From Bacteroidota bacterium (GTDB lineage Bacteria; Bacteroidota; Kryptoniia; Kryptoniales; JAKASW01), in the NCBI GenBank assembly GCA_021796055.1, contig JAJYOS010000085.1, forward strand, positions 1 through 12,515: a stretch of 12,515 nucleotides of DNA, in the 5' to 3' direction. Positions 1-8,173 of this stretch are shown piece by piece. Numbering within the stretch: position 1 is the stretch's first letter; each line of letters begins with the position of its first letter. Under the pieces are notes generated by a model, which was not told where the DNA came from, made no database searches, and was given only the letters and a program-made list of their open reading frames with translations. A program made the translations under genes and the position numbers.

Positions 1-744
1 GTAAGACTTCCCAACGCAAATAGTTTCTTCGGGAAAAAGAGGGCGGTTGTAGCTTCGAGCTATGAATTTTCAACCGGAAGAGGGGAGCAGAAAACGCTGT
101 TGCTGGCTGATGGAACGAGGATCACGCTGAACTCCGTCTCATCGATTCGCGTTGGGAAGTCTTACGGAAAGAAGGCTCGTGTGGTAGATCTCAAAGGGGA
201 GGCGTTTTTTAATGTTGTGCATTTGAAGACTCCATTCTTCGTTCGGACGGACTGCGGTATTGTACAGGACGTCGGGACGGAGTTTGACGTGAGGGCGTGG
301 CCGGGGGAGAGAAAAACTGAGGTTACTGTCAAGAAAGGTGAAATCATTCTGAGAGCCGGTGACTCTTTAAGTAGTAGAGGAGTTCCCGTGGTTGCGGGGG
401 AGAGATCCGTGTCCGACAAAGAGGGGATACTCTTACAGCCGGTTCGCGCGGATCTAAAAGAGAATCTTGCGTGGCTCGCTGGAGACATGGTTTTTGAGAA
501 GACGCCGTTCAGGCACGTACTGGCAAAACTGAGCCGGGATTATCCGTACCAGTTCAGCGTTTCCGACACCTCTCTACTCGGCGAAAAAGTCACGGCTTCG
601 TTGACGAGGCAGCCATTGGCAGCAATATTGAAGGCTATTTCAGTTTCGCTTGACATAGGATACGTGAGACGCGGTGATACGATCCGCTTTGAACGGGACT
701 TGAGAACTCCTGTACACGAACAAAGCAACGTACAAAGGAACTAA
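1..744 (+). CDS. FecR-family anti-sigma factor, C-terminal part (5' end outside window)
   Basis: The frame is open from base 1, so the gene begins to the left of the window; 247 residues are visible before the TAA stop. The visible part matches the periplasmic portion of FecR-type regulators: a FecR beta domain (about residues 22-115, with LADGTRITLNS, GEAFFNV and DVGTEFDVRAW), then the linker Trp near residue 158 and a C-terminal DUF4974/STN-like domain (about 160-230, PFRHVLAKLSRDYPYQF onward). The cytoplasmic sigma-binding part and membrane helix are not in view. Known family role: an inner-membrane protein that relays the substrate-occupied state of a TonB-dependent receptor to an ECF sigma factor. 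The next gene starts 2 bases after the stop and carries the partner STN domain, so a FecI-like sigma gene is expected just upstream. A TTG at 100 would give a shorter product, but it falls inside the conserved FecR domain and is not the real start. Confidence 0.9.
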   Translation, partial: VRLPNANSFFGKKRAVVASSYEFSTGRGEQKTLLLADGTRITLNSVSSIRVGKSYGKKARVVDLKGEAFFNVVHLKTPFFVRTDCGIVQDVGTEFDVRAWPGERKTEVTVKKGEIILRAGDSLSSRGVPVVAGERSVSDKEGILLQPVRADLKENLAWLAGDMVFEKTPFRHVLAKLSRDYPYQFSVSDTSLLGEKVTASLTRQPLAAILKAISVSLDIGYVRRGDTIRFERDLRTPVHEQSNVQRN

Positions 745-746
745 AT

Positions 747-3700
747 ATGAAAAGACTTTGTGTTATTTCTGCAACCCTTCTATTTCTCTTTCAGGTTGTG
801 GGCTACGCTCAAAAGGGCGATCAGCTGGCCGGTGAGATTAACCTCTCCAGGAGAATATCGCTGACGTTGAAAGGAGCTACACTGAAGCAAGCCTTGAGCG
901 AGATTACGAAGAAGACCTCCGCTGTTTTCTTTTACGACCCGAACAAGCTTTCGACAAACAAGTTGATTTTTGCGCAAGTGGATTCCGAGCCGCTTCGAGA
1001 TGCGCTGTCGAGCATCTTTGACCAGGTCGACGTCAAGTGGGTTGTTGTCAATAGAAACCTGATAGCGCTCGCGCCCAAGAAAACCGATCCTCCCCAAGGC
1101 TCTGGAGAGATATCAGGTTCGGTGAAGGATGCGGCAACCGGGAGCGCGCTTCCCGGAGCTAATGTTCTGCTGAAGGGAACAAGCCTCGGCGCTTCGACCA
1201 GCCTTAATGGGAACTTCTACATATCGAATGTTCCTGCTGGCACTTATACAATCCGCGTCAGTTATATCGGTTACGAGACGCGACAGGTGGAGGTTCAGGT
1301 CCGTTCCGGCGCGAAGACGACCGAGGATTTGAAGCTTGTGCCGGTCGGCGTTAAAGGAAAGGCTGTCGTGGTGACGGCGCAGGCAACCGGACAGAACCAG
1401 GCCATTAACCAGCAGCTGGCCTCGCAGAACATAGTAAACGTCGTATCGGCGGCCCGGATACAGCAGCTTCCGGATGCCAACGCGGCTGAATCCATCGGCA
1501 GGCTCCCCGGTGTGTTCCTCGTGAGATCTTACGGTGAGGGAGCAATGATTGCAATTCGCGGCCTCCAGCCGAAGTACAATCGAGTCGAGATTGACGGAGT
1601 GTCAATGCCGGCTAATCAAACCGGTAACCGCGCCGTCGACATGAGTATGATTTCATCAGATATGCTCAGCGGCATCGAACTTTACAAGACAGTTACCCCC
1701 GACATGAACGCTGCGGTACTCGGTGGTACGGTGAACTTCCAGATAAGAGAGGCTCAGCCGACGCTGAACGGCGCGCCGAAAATCGAGCTCCTTGCTCAAG
1801 GCGGGTACGATCATCTGCAGAACAGTCTCGGCGATTATAAGTTTTCCGGAACGATCGAGAAGAGGTTCTTCAACAATAGGTTCGGAATACTTGCGCAGGC
1901 GCTCGTTCAGAGATTAAACCTTACCGCGGACATATATGGCGCCTCATTCAATCTTCAGAAGCCGACAAACTATTCCAATCCCGGTGAGATAATCCTGCAA
2001 AGCATGAACCTCGATTACCAGCCAACGACTAAGAAGCTTTATGACGGGACTCTTGTGCTCGATTACAATTGGGGAAGCGGCAAGGTCGACCTTATGAATT
2101 TCCTGAGTAGCGGCGTGCAGCAAACGGAGACCTACAGCCAGAGTTACGGTATCCTCGACTCGAGGATCGTTTACGGAGCTTCGTATTATCCGCAAACTCT
2201 GAATGTCATCGCGAACGTATTGGACTTCAAGCAGAGAGTTCTCTCCTTCCACGTCCATGTAAAACTCGCGCACCTGTATACCGACAACGTTCAGCCGGGC
2301 TACTGGAGCGTCGGCTTCTCGCAGTACCAGGCCGGGCTTGGAGGTGTCTCACTGACCGCCAATCCAACTACGGTCGCTCAGGAGGCAGGGCAGCACGTAG
2401 TTCTTGGTAACGCTCTCATGGATGCCCTTGGAACTCATAATAGCTTCACTTACCAGCGCAATCTGAGAGGCGGGATCGATATCAGGAAGGACTTCAATAT
2501 TTCAAACTTCATCACCGGCTCTCTGAAGTTCGGCGGGAGCTATAAAGTCACTTATCGTGCCTATAACTATTCCGATGGCGGCGGAAGTATATACGGGGGA
2601 GGAATCAACGCTGCAAGAGCCAACGTAATTTCGGCGTTCCCGTGGATGGCGCAAAAGCCATGGAACCTTAACCCAAACGGCACTGATCGATTTCCAATCG
2701 GGATGTTTCTCGACCCCAGCTTGAGCTTCGGGAATTTTCTCAACGGTCAATACGTGATGTACGGTTCGCCGACAAACATAGGCCTCCTGTCGCAAGTCAT
2801 GAACAATGTAATCAGCTATCAAAAGACCCAGCCGTGGATCAGCGGGACCGTTTACGCGCCCGATGAATTAGGGAACATCGCGAGCAATTACTCTGGAAAT
2901 GAATTTGAAAATGCAGGCTATGTGATGGCTACTTTAAACATAGGACCACAGCTGACTCTGATACCAGGAGTGCGATACCAGGGACTCGCGACAAGGTACA
3001 AAGGCACAGTTGTGCTTGCGGCATATCAGAACAACACCTATCCGTCCCCCTTCCCGTCTGCCGATACGACAGTCTCACTGTATCACGGATACTGGCTCCC
3101 TGACGTAAACCTTACCTACAAACCTTTTACGTGGCTGAACTTAAGACTTGCGTATACTAACACACTTACATATCCGGATTTCAGCGCGATCGCGCCGAAG
3201 ATCGATGTTTACGTCAGTACAGTCGATTGGAACAACTTCTTGTTGAAACCTGCTCATTCTGAGAATTTCGATTTTGCGCTGTCAGCTTACAACAATACCA
3301 TCGGCCTCTTCACGGTTGATCCATTTTACAAGCGCATAACGGGCTTAATTTATCCGACAGGTTCTGTCTCAATAACCAACCCTGCTGATTATCCGGGATT
3401 ACCAAATTACACGCAGGGATATATTCTCAACGGAACAAACATCAACAATCCCCGGCCTGTTGACCTTTGGGGCGTCGAGGTGGATTGGCAGACTCATTTC
3501 TGGTATTTGCCGGGACCGCTGACGGGACTCGTCTTCAGCATAAATTACACCCACATATTTTCTCAGGTTCAATACCCCTTCATCATCACGAGGATTACTG
3601 GTTATCCTCCAACAAAGGCCTACATAGACACGTTTTACACATCCAATTTGATCGACCAGCCGAACGATATCGTCAACCTGACCATCGGTTACGATTTCGA

Positions 3701-3971
3701 AGGCTTCTCCGCCCGCGTATCAATGATAAATCAACGAAGTGTCTTCAGCGGGACGAACTTCTGGCCTCAACTACGGAGCTACAGGGCCGCCTACGTCAGA
3801 TGGGATCTTCTTATCAGCCAGCACCTCCCGTGGCGCGGACTGGAGGCCTACTTCCAGGCGAACAACCTGAATGGTGAACCGGATATCTCAGTGATTCAGG
3901 GGAACGGTTTTCCAACTAGCGAGCAGTCCTATGGTATGACAGCTGACCTCGGATTGCGCTGGACATTATAG
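747..3971 (+). CDS. TonB-dependent outer-membrane receptor with STN signalling domain
   Basis: This 1074-residue protein is predicted to be an outer-membrane beta-barrel that imports ligands using TonB energy. Domains seen in order: signal peptide (1-21, cleavage after VVGYA); STN domain (about 37-109), which in FecA-type transducers contacts FecR; carboxypeptidase-regulatory-like beta-sandwich (about 120-198, ISGSVKDAATGSALPGANV and GTYTIRVSYIGYE); a VVVTA TonB-box-like segment (207-211); plug (about 218-335, with LPDANAAESIGRLPGV, IRGLQPKYNRVEIDG and LGGTVNF); then the barrel to the end (LGLRWTL). The plug wording resembles the proteobacterial oligosaccharide-receptor type (TIGR01782-like) more than classical SusC. 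Start ATG has AAAGGA at 734-739. It lies 2 bases after fecR, so co-transcription and probably translational coupling are likely. No SusD-like gene follows. The ligand cannot be read from sequence; glycan fragments are inferred from the neighbouring hydrolases. Iron-chelate uptake is the main alternative. Confidence 0.93.
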   Translation: MKRLCVISATLLFLFQVVGYAQKGDQLAGEINLSRRISLTLKGATLKQALSEITKKTSAVFFYDPNKLSTNKLIFAQVDSEPLRDALSSIFDQVDVKWVVVNRNLIALAPKKTDPPQGSGEISGSVKDAATGSALPGANVLLKGTSLGASTSLNGNFYISNVPAGTYTIRVSYIGYETRQVEVQVRSGAKTTEDLKLVPVGVKGKAVVVTAQATGQNQAINQQLASQNIVNVVSAARIQQLPDANAAESIGRLPGVFLVRSYGEGAMIAIRGLQPKYNRVEIDGVSMPANQTGNRAVDMSMISSDMLSGIELYKTVTPDMNAAVLGGTVNFQIREAQPTLNGAPKIELLAQGGYDHLQNSLGDYKFSGTIEKRFFNNRFGILAQALVQRLNLTADIYGASFNLQKPTNYSNPGEIILQSMNLDYQPTTKKLYDGTLVLDYNWGSGKVDLMNFLSSGVQQTETYSQSYGILDSRIVYGASYYPQTLNVIANVLDFKQRVLSFHVHVKLAHLYTDNVQPGYWSVGFSQYQAGLGGVSLTANPTTVAQEAGQHVVLGNALMDALGTHNSFTYQRNLRGGIDIRKDFNISNFITGSLKFGGSYKVTYRAYNYSDGGGSIYGGGINAARANVISAFPWMAQKPWNLNPNGTDRFPIGMFLDPSLSFGNFLNGQYVMYGSPTNIGLLSQVMNNVISYQKTQPWISGTVYAPDELGNIASNYSGNEFENAGYVMATLNIGPQLTLIPGVRYQGLATRYKGTVVLAAYQNNTYPSPFPSADTTVSLYHGYWLPDVNLTYKPFTWLNLRLAYTNTLTYPDFSAIAPKIDVYVSTVDWNNFLLKPAHSENFDFALSAYNNTIGLFTVDPFYKRITGLIYPTGSVSITNPADYPGLPNYTQGYILNGTNINNPRPVDLWGVEVDWQTHFWYLPGPLTGLVFSINYTHIFSQVQYPFIITRITGYPPTKAYIDTFYTSNLIDQPNDIVNLTIGYDFEGFSARVSMINQRSVFSGTNFWPQLRSYRAAYVRWDLLISQHLPWRGLEAYFQANNLNGEPDISVIQGNGFPTSEQSYGMTADLGLRWTL

Positions 3972-3992
3972 GCGACGACAAAAATACAAAAG

Positions 3993-4021
3993 GGCCATCT
4001 TGACAAGATGGCCAGCATCTT
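3993..4021 (+). promoter_or_regulatory. Two overlapping, mutually exclusive hairpins upstream of the beta-helix gene
   Basis: A perfect 9-bp stem (GGCCATCTT at 3993-4001, loop GAC, AAGATGGCC at 4005-4013) overlaps a second possible 6-bp stem (AAGATG at 4005-4010, loop GCCAG, CATCTT at 4016-4021). The middle segment can pair with only one flank at a time. The structure begins 22 bases after the receptor stop and ends 44 bases before the next start. No run of T follows, so it is not a standard intrinsic terminator. It could be an attenuator, an mRNA-processing or stability element, or a partial terminator setting receptor versus secreted-protein levels. The pairing is seen in the sequence; the function is inferred. 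Confidence 0.45.
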
Positions 4022-4065
4022 TGCGGTTGAGTTCAATGAAATTAACCAACTAGAGGAGAAATGTC

Positions 4066-5799
4066 ATGAAAGCAATGTTTACTGCAATGGCGTTGTTCGC
4101 TCTGGCGACTGTGTTCGGGGTCCCATCCCGATCTTTCGCCCAAGCGCCCGACACATTGCGTCTCTATGCAAATCCCATCAGTGGACCTACTTTTGACCAG
4201 GTCATAATGGGCGACACCACCGCGACAGGTCAGAGGAACAACCCGAACCGGGTCTACCTGCTGCAGCAAACAGGCTCAGTGGACACTGTCTATTATTTCG
4301 ATAATTCGATGATTACAAATTTCAACGTGACGATCATCGGGAAGAGAAATCCGATCACGGGTATGCCGCCTGTGATTTGCCCCAATGTTCTCCAGGACGG
4401 AACCGCGCCGGGAAACCTCATGGCGCCTCGTGGTACTGGGAACGTGATAATTCTAAAGGATCTCTATATCCTTGGTGAGACATTCGACGGGCAGCATTTT
4501 CTTGGGAACATAATCAACGAGAGCGGGGATAGTACTACTGTAATCTACGATCATGATGTTATCGACAACTGTGCCCCCTATCTCGCCTACATGCATGGCA
4601 AGTGGTGCAACTTCATCATGAAGAACTGCGAATTCAGAAATGCTTCAAACCAGTTCTGGCAATCAGGCGGAGGAGTCTGGGGATATGGCGCCGCGCCACT
4701 TGACACAGTCTCGATCGTGAACAATACTTTCTTCGGAGTGGGACGTGATGTCATAGGCGGTCCCGGATACGTGAAATATTTCAATTACAATCACAACACG
4801 AATTTCTTAGGTACCGGCGGTTTATTTCTTATGTCCGCGGGTTTGGTCGACGCCAACTTTACAAACAACATATTCTACGGCGTGGAAGCGCACGGAGCGG
4901 ACTCGGCTTATGTCTTGAGAGGCCTTGCCAATTACGCGCACCAGCCTTTTGGAGTGATTCAGGTGGATTCCATGGGGGCAATCGGCCCACAATACAATAT
5001 CACGGAGGCTCAAAGACACATCGTTGTTAAGAACAACGCTTATTGCTGGCCGAAGCAGCTTTACACATTCTGGAATTCAGTCAACGATACAGCTCCGGGG
5101 CTGCTCTATCCTCCCGAATGGATGAATCCGCAGACCGATTCGATGTTTAACAACAAGACCGCCTGGCCGTATCTCGTTCAGGCTAACAACGATAGCCTTG
5201 ATCCGGGATTCAATTCAACGATGGTGAACGACATGACAGACAGCCTAGTCAAGTTCATCGGTCTTATTGGATACCCTCCCGGAAACGCCGGCACGTTCAG
5301 ATGGTGGTATCTCCCGACTAATCCTGATCCTGCTTACGTCTTCAATCAGTTTCCAAAAAATTGGGGCGGTTGGAGTACAGGTTATCCAGTCCCCGAGAAC
5401 CTGGCATATTCTAATACCGCGCTTCAAACAGCGGGCACAGACGGATTCGCGCTCGGCGATCTTAATTGGTATCCGTCACAGCTGCGCGCGTTCGACAGCC
5501 TCGCCACGCCGGTTCTGACTCGCCCGAAAGTCGCGACAAAGTTCGCGCTCAGCCAAAACTACCCGAACCCCTTCAATCCGACGACCGACATCAAAGTCAC
5601 ATTGCAGCACTCCGGATCGATGAGCCTGAAAGTCTATAACGTACTGGGTCAGCTGGTCGATGTTGTGGCCGAAGGATACAGACCCGCCGGCGAGTATCTG
5701 TTCAACGTGAACATGGACCGGTTCGCGAGCGGTGTGTATTTCTACACGCTTCGCCAGGGCGCAAGCTCGATCACTAAAAAGATGGTTCTTCTTAAGTAG
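4066..5799 (+). CDS. Secreted parallel beta-helix-like protein with T9SS C-terminal sorting domain
   Basis: A 577-residue exported protein. It has a signal peptide (1-26, cleavage near SRSFAQ) and a central region (about 125-330) rich in the short turn-and-strand pattern of right-handed parallel beta-helices, with repeated Asn-rich turns such as DHDVIDNC, NCEFRNAS, VNNTFFGV, FTNNIFYG and VKNNAYCW. A T9SS type A sorting domain occupies 493-577 (FALSQNYPNPFNPTTDIK, LKVYNVLGQLV, ASGVYFYTL, KKMVLL). Known role of that domain: passage across the outer membrane by type IX secretion, usually followed by removal and surface anchoring or release. Many beta-helix proteins of this shape are polysaccharide lyases or glycan binders, but I see no decisive catalytic motif, so activity is unassigned. 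A good Shine-Dalgarno site (GAGGAG, 4053-4058) lies 7 bases before ATG. Its position right after the receptor suggests a surface glycan-handling partner where a SusD would normally be; this is inference. Confidence 0.85.
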   Translation: MKAMFTAMALFALATVFGVPSRSFAQAPDTLRLYANPISGPTFDQVIMGDTTATGQRNNPNRVYLLQQTGSVDTVYYFDNSMITNFNVTIIGKRNPITGMPPVICPNVLQDGTAPGNLMAPRGTGNVIILKDLYILGETFDGQHFLGNIINESGDSTTVIYDHDVIDNCAPYLAYMHGKWCNFIMKNCEFRNASNQFWQSGGGVWGYGAAPLDTVSIVNNTFFGVGRDVIGGPGYVKYFNYNHNTNFLGTGGLFLMSAGLVDANFTNNIFYGVEAHGADSAYVLRGLANYAHQPFGVIQVDSMGAIGPQYNITEAQRHIVVKNNAYCWPKQLYTFWNSVNDTAPGLLYPPEWMNPQTDSMFNNKTAWPYLVQANNDSLDPGFNSTMVNDMTDSLVKFIGLIGYPPGNAGTFRWWYLPTNPDPAYVFNQFPKNWGGWSTGYPVPENLAYSNTALQTAGTDGFALGDLNWYPSQLRAFDSLATPVLTRPKVATKFALSQNYPNPFNPTTDIKVTLQHSGSMSLKVYNVLGQLVDVVAEGYRPAGEYLFNVNMDRFASGVYFYTLRQGASSITKKMVLLK

Positions 5800-6114
5800 T
5801 TGCATATTCTCCCTTAGACGTGGATGGGGCTGGCCGATTTCTTCGAAGTCGGCAGCCCCACGCCTTATGTTCTTGACGGCGCGGGATCCTGTGTGGCCCA
5901 ATGCCTTCGCGCTGTTTCTGGCGACCCAAGCGCGCCCCTATCCTGATACATTTGAAAGCAACCCTTCTATGACCTCTCCGTATAATTCCGCGATTACACA
6001 TACGTGGCGCCTTGATGGAATAAGCGGTGAGAATCTCATCTATGACCGGAATGAAGCCGCCGTGGTACAGCGTCCTTCAAAGTTTCCGCTTGAAGAAATA
6101 CTTACCTCAGGACT
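5800..6114. other. 315-base intergenic region between beta-helix and GH2 genes
   Basis: Apart from the hairpin at 5826-5859, no convincing gene is seen. An open frame across the whole gap (5732-6118) overlaps both neighbours in another frame, resembles no family I know, and is judged fortuitous. A perfect TATAAT occurs at 5981-5986, but no -35-like element sits at normal spacing (TTGAAA at 5952-5957 is 23 bases away), so it is only a weak promoter hint. The gap probably holds the end of the receptor/beta-helix transcript and the promoter of the hydrolase cluster. Confidence 0.5.
5826..5859 (+). terminator. Strong hairpin, probable transcription terminator of the beta-helix gene
   Basis: GGGGCTG pairs with CAGCCCC, and after a single bulged G the inner arm CCGATTTC pairs with GAAGTCGG (one T-G wobble) around a TTC loop, giving about 15 bp of stem. 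It begins 26 bases after the beta-helix stop. The downstream bases (ACGCCTTATGTTCTT) lack a clean T tract, so termination may be partial or the hairpin may instead protect the 3' end of the mRNA. Confidence 0.55.
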
Positions 6115-7959
6115 ATGATTAGGCTTCATTTTCCTACGGTCTCGAAACTATCTTCAATGCTCTTTCTGTTGATTATGCTCGTGGTTGCGCCGATACGCGC
6201 CAGGGCGGCACACTGGAAACCTGTGCCAGGACATCTGACGACCCCGTGGACGAAGTTGGTAGATCCAGAACATGTCCTAACGAAATACCCCAGACCACAG
6301 TTTGTGAGAAGCCACTGGATGAATTTGAACGGACTCTGGGAGTACGATACGAACTCCTCCGGCCCGCTGCCGTTCGGCAAAAGGTTGCCGGGCAGGATAC
6401 TGGTTCCATTCCCGATCGAATCTTCACTTTCGGGCGTGATGAAGCATAGCGCCAATATCATATACAGACGCACGTTTGTCCTGCCGAATGGATGGATTGG
6501 CAAGCAAGTCCTTCTCCATTTCGGCGCTGTAGATTGGAAAGCTACGGTGTTTGTGAATGGTAAGAAGGTAGGCTCGCACGAGGGAGGCTACGACCCATTT
6601 ACTTTCGACATAACTTCCGAGCTCAGCCGCGGGAGGAAACAGGAACTCATCGTGAGGGTTTTCGATCCCACGGATGACGGCATTCAACCGACAGGCAAAC
6701 AGTCCCTGCACCCCGGTGGAATATATTATACGCCCGTTACCGGGATTTGGCAGACCGTGTGGCTTGAGCCGGTAAATAGAGTCCATATCAGAAGAATCAG
6801 GCTGATTCCCGACATCGATGATTCGACTTTGTGTGTCTCGGCCAGCGTCAGCGGAAATTGCGAAGGGTGCAGGTTAGAAGGCGAGGTGTTTGTAGGGAAA
6901 AGATTGTTGACCTCCGCAGTCGGATACCCCGACACTACTTTCAGCATACCGATTAAAGGTGAACGTCTTTGGTCTCCGTCTGATCCATTTCTGTATGGCT
7001 TGTCGTTGACGCTGATGAGACACGGCACTGTCCTGGACAGAATAAGAAGCTACTTTGGAATGCGGAAGATAAGCATCGGTAAAGGAATAAAAGGGACTAC
7101 GCGGATACTCCTGAACAATAAGTTCGTCTTTCTCGACGGCCCCCTATTTCAGGGCTATTGGCCCGACGGACTTTATACAGCCCCAACCGATCAGGCACTT
7201 CGCTTTGACGTCGAAACAATCAAGCGGCTCGGCTTCAACATGGTACGGGTACACCAGGTAGTTGAACCCCAGGGGTGGTACTACTGGTGCGACCGTCTAG
7301 GGGTCGTAGTCTTCCAGGATATGCCCGGTCCGCATCGTGCCGATAATTACAAAGCGAGGGAGACTCGTCTGTCCGATAAGGAATTCAAGACTGAGCTTCG
7401 AAGAATGGTACAGACTCATTGCAACCATCCTTCGATAGTGATGTGGATCCTTTTCAATGAAGGGTGGGGACAGCATGACACAAGAAGTCTCGCTGCGTTC
7501 GTGAAGCGCCTCGATCCAAGCCGGCTTCTCGACGACGCCAGCGGGTGGACGGACAGAGGGGTCGGTAACGTCATCGACATCCATCGATATCCTGGACCTG
7601 CTTCGCCCAGGCCTGAAGGGGATCGGGCAGCAGTCCTCGGTGAATTCGGCGGCTTGGCGCTACCTGCGCAAGGTCACCTCTGGGAGCAGAAACACTGGGG
7701 CTACAGGGTGATGCGTGATTCCAGCGAATTACTCGAGAGATATAGACTGCTTTTCGATAAAGTCTGGATATTGGAAGCGGATTCGGGACTAAGCGCCGCA
7801 GTTTACACTCAGCTCACCGATGTTGAGTCCGAAGTCAATGGCCTCATGACATACGACAGAAGGGTTCTCAAAATTAATCAGGAAAAAGCTTTTCTAATCG
7901 ACCGTGGCAAGGATTTGGGTCCCATGAAAAAAATCCTTGGTAGATCTATTGCGAGGTAA
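6115..7959 (+). CDS. Glycoside hydrolase family 2 protein (beta-galactosidase/beta-glucuronidase-like)
   Basis: A 614-residue exo-glycosidase of the GH2 clan, exported by a signal peptide (about 1-31, hydrophobic MLFLLIMLVVAP then RARA). Domains: sugar-binding jelly roll (about 60-218, with LNGLWEYD, VDWKATVFVNGKKVGSHEGGYDPF and GIYYTPVTGIWQTVWLEPV), an immunoglobulin-like domain (about 220-318), and a TIM barrel (about 325-590). The acid/base is probably Glu449 (WILFNEGWGQ) and the nucleophile probably Glu510 (VLGEFGG); both are present. It has only these three domains, so it is compact compared with LacZ. Family members act on beta-galactosides, beta-glucuronides, beta-mannosides or arabinosides; which applies here is not readable. 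ATG 6115 is the first start after an in-frame stop at 6091, but AGGA lies only 2 bases before it; Met15 (6157) is an alternative that shortens the signal peptide. It heads the hydrolase cluster. A periplasmic location is inferred because no T9SS domain is seen. Confidence 0.9.
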   Translation: MIRLHFPTVSKLSSMLFLLIMLVVAPIRARAAHWKPVPGHLTTPWTKLVDPEHVLTKYPRPQFVRSHWMNLNGLWEYDTNSSGPLPFGKRLPGRILVPFPIESSLSGVMKHSANIIYRRTFVLPNGWIGKQVLLHFGAVDWKATVFVNGKKVGSHEGGYDPFTFDITSELSRGRKQELIVRVFDPTDDGIQPTGKQSLHPGGIYYTPVTGIWQTVWLEPVNRVHIRRIRLIPDIDDSTLCVSASVSGNCEGCRLEGEVFVGKRLLTSAVGYPDTTFSIPIKGERLWSPSDPFLYGLSLTLMRHGTVLDRIRSYFGMRKISIGKGIKGTTRILLNNKFVFLDGPLFQGYWPDGLYTAPTDQALRFDVETIKRLGFNMVRVHQVVEPQGWYYWCDRLGVVVFQDMPGPHRADNYKARETRLSDKEFKTELRRMVQTHCNHPSIVMWILFNEGWGQHDTRSLAAFVKRLDPSRLLDDASGWTDRGVGNVIDIHRYPGPASPRPEGDRAAVLGEFGGLALPAQGHLWEQKHWGYRVMRDSSELLERYRLLFDKVWILEADSGLSAAVYTQLTDVESEVNGLMTYDRRVLKINQEKAFLIDRGKDLGPMKKILGRSIAR

Positions 7960-8173
7960 CTCTCACACTGAGTATGCCCTCCGTTAATGCTGCGCTCCAT
8001 GCCGCAACTCTGATTCAAACGGGGCTCGCGGATTGCCTTGTCGTCCGGTACTGAAACAGCAAAACTTCTATGTTAATGAAAGTATTCTGCAGCCTCCTTC
8101 CTCGATCATCCCGCGTGAATTGTTTGAACGGGAATTGAGTCTTCTAATTCATGCTCTCTCAAACGATACAAAA
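7960..8173. other. 214-base gap and leader before the GH79-like gene
   Basis: The frame of the next gene stays open back to a TTG at 8033, but those 47 codons resemble no signal peptide or domain, whereas ATG 8174 opens directly onto a signal peptide. The stretch is therefore treated as untranslated. No strong terminator is visible. TTGAAC and TAATTC occur near 8124-8150 but only 15 bases apart, too weak to call a promoter. A GAATT/AATTC inverted pair flanks 9 bases here and may be chance. Confidence 0.4.

Noticed and set aside
3467..3877. 136-codon + strand frame inside the receptor gene
   Set aside because: It lies wholly within the conserved receptor barrel in another frame and has low-complexity Arg/His-rich composition typical of shadow frames.
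4008..4196. 62-codon + strand frame before and into the beta-helix gene
   Set aside because: It starts within the hairpin and overlaps the well-supported signal peptide region in another frame.
5476..5901. 141-codon antisense frame over the end of the beta-helix gene
   Set aside because: It is antisense to the T9SS sorting domain and reads through the hairpin; no family resemblance.
5952..5986. TTGAAA and TATAAT as a promoter for the GH2 gene
   Set aside because: The 23-base spacing is too long for a sigma-70-type promoter, and the Bacteroidota TTTG/TAnnTTTG pattern does not fit either.
5732..6118. 128-codon + strand open frame spanning the gap between the beta-helix and GH2 genes
   Set aside because: It overlaps both flanking genes in another frame, contains the strong hairpin, and has no recognisable domain, signal peptide or ribosome site.
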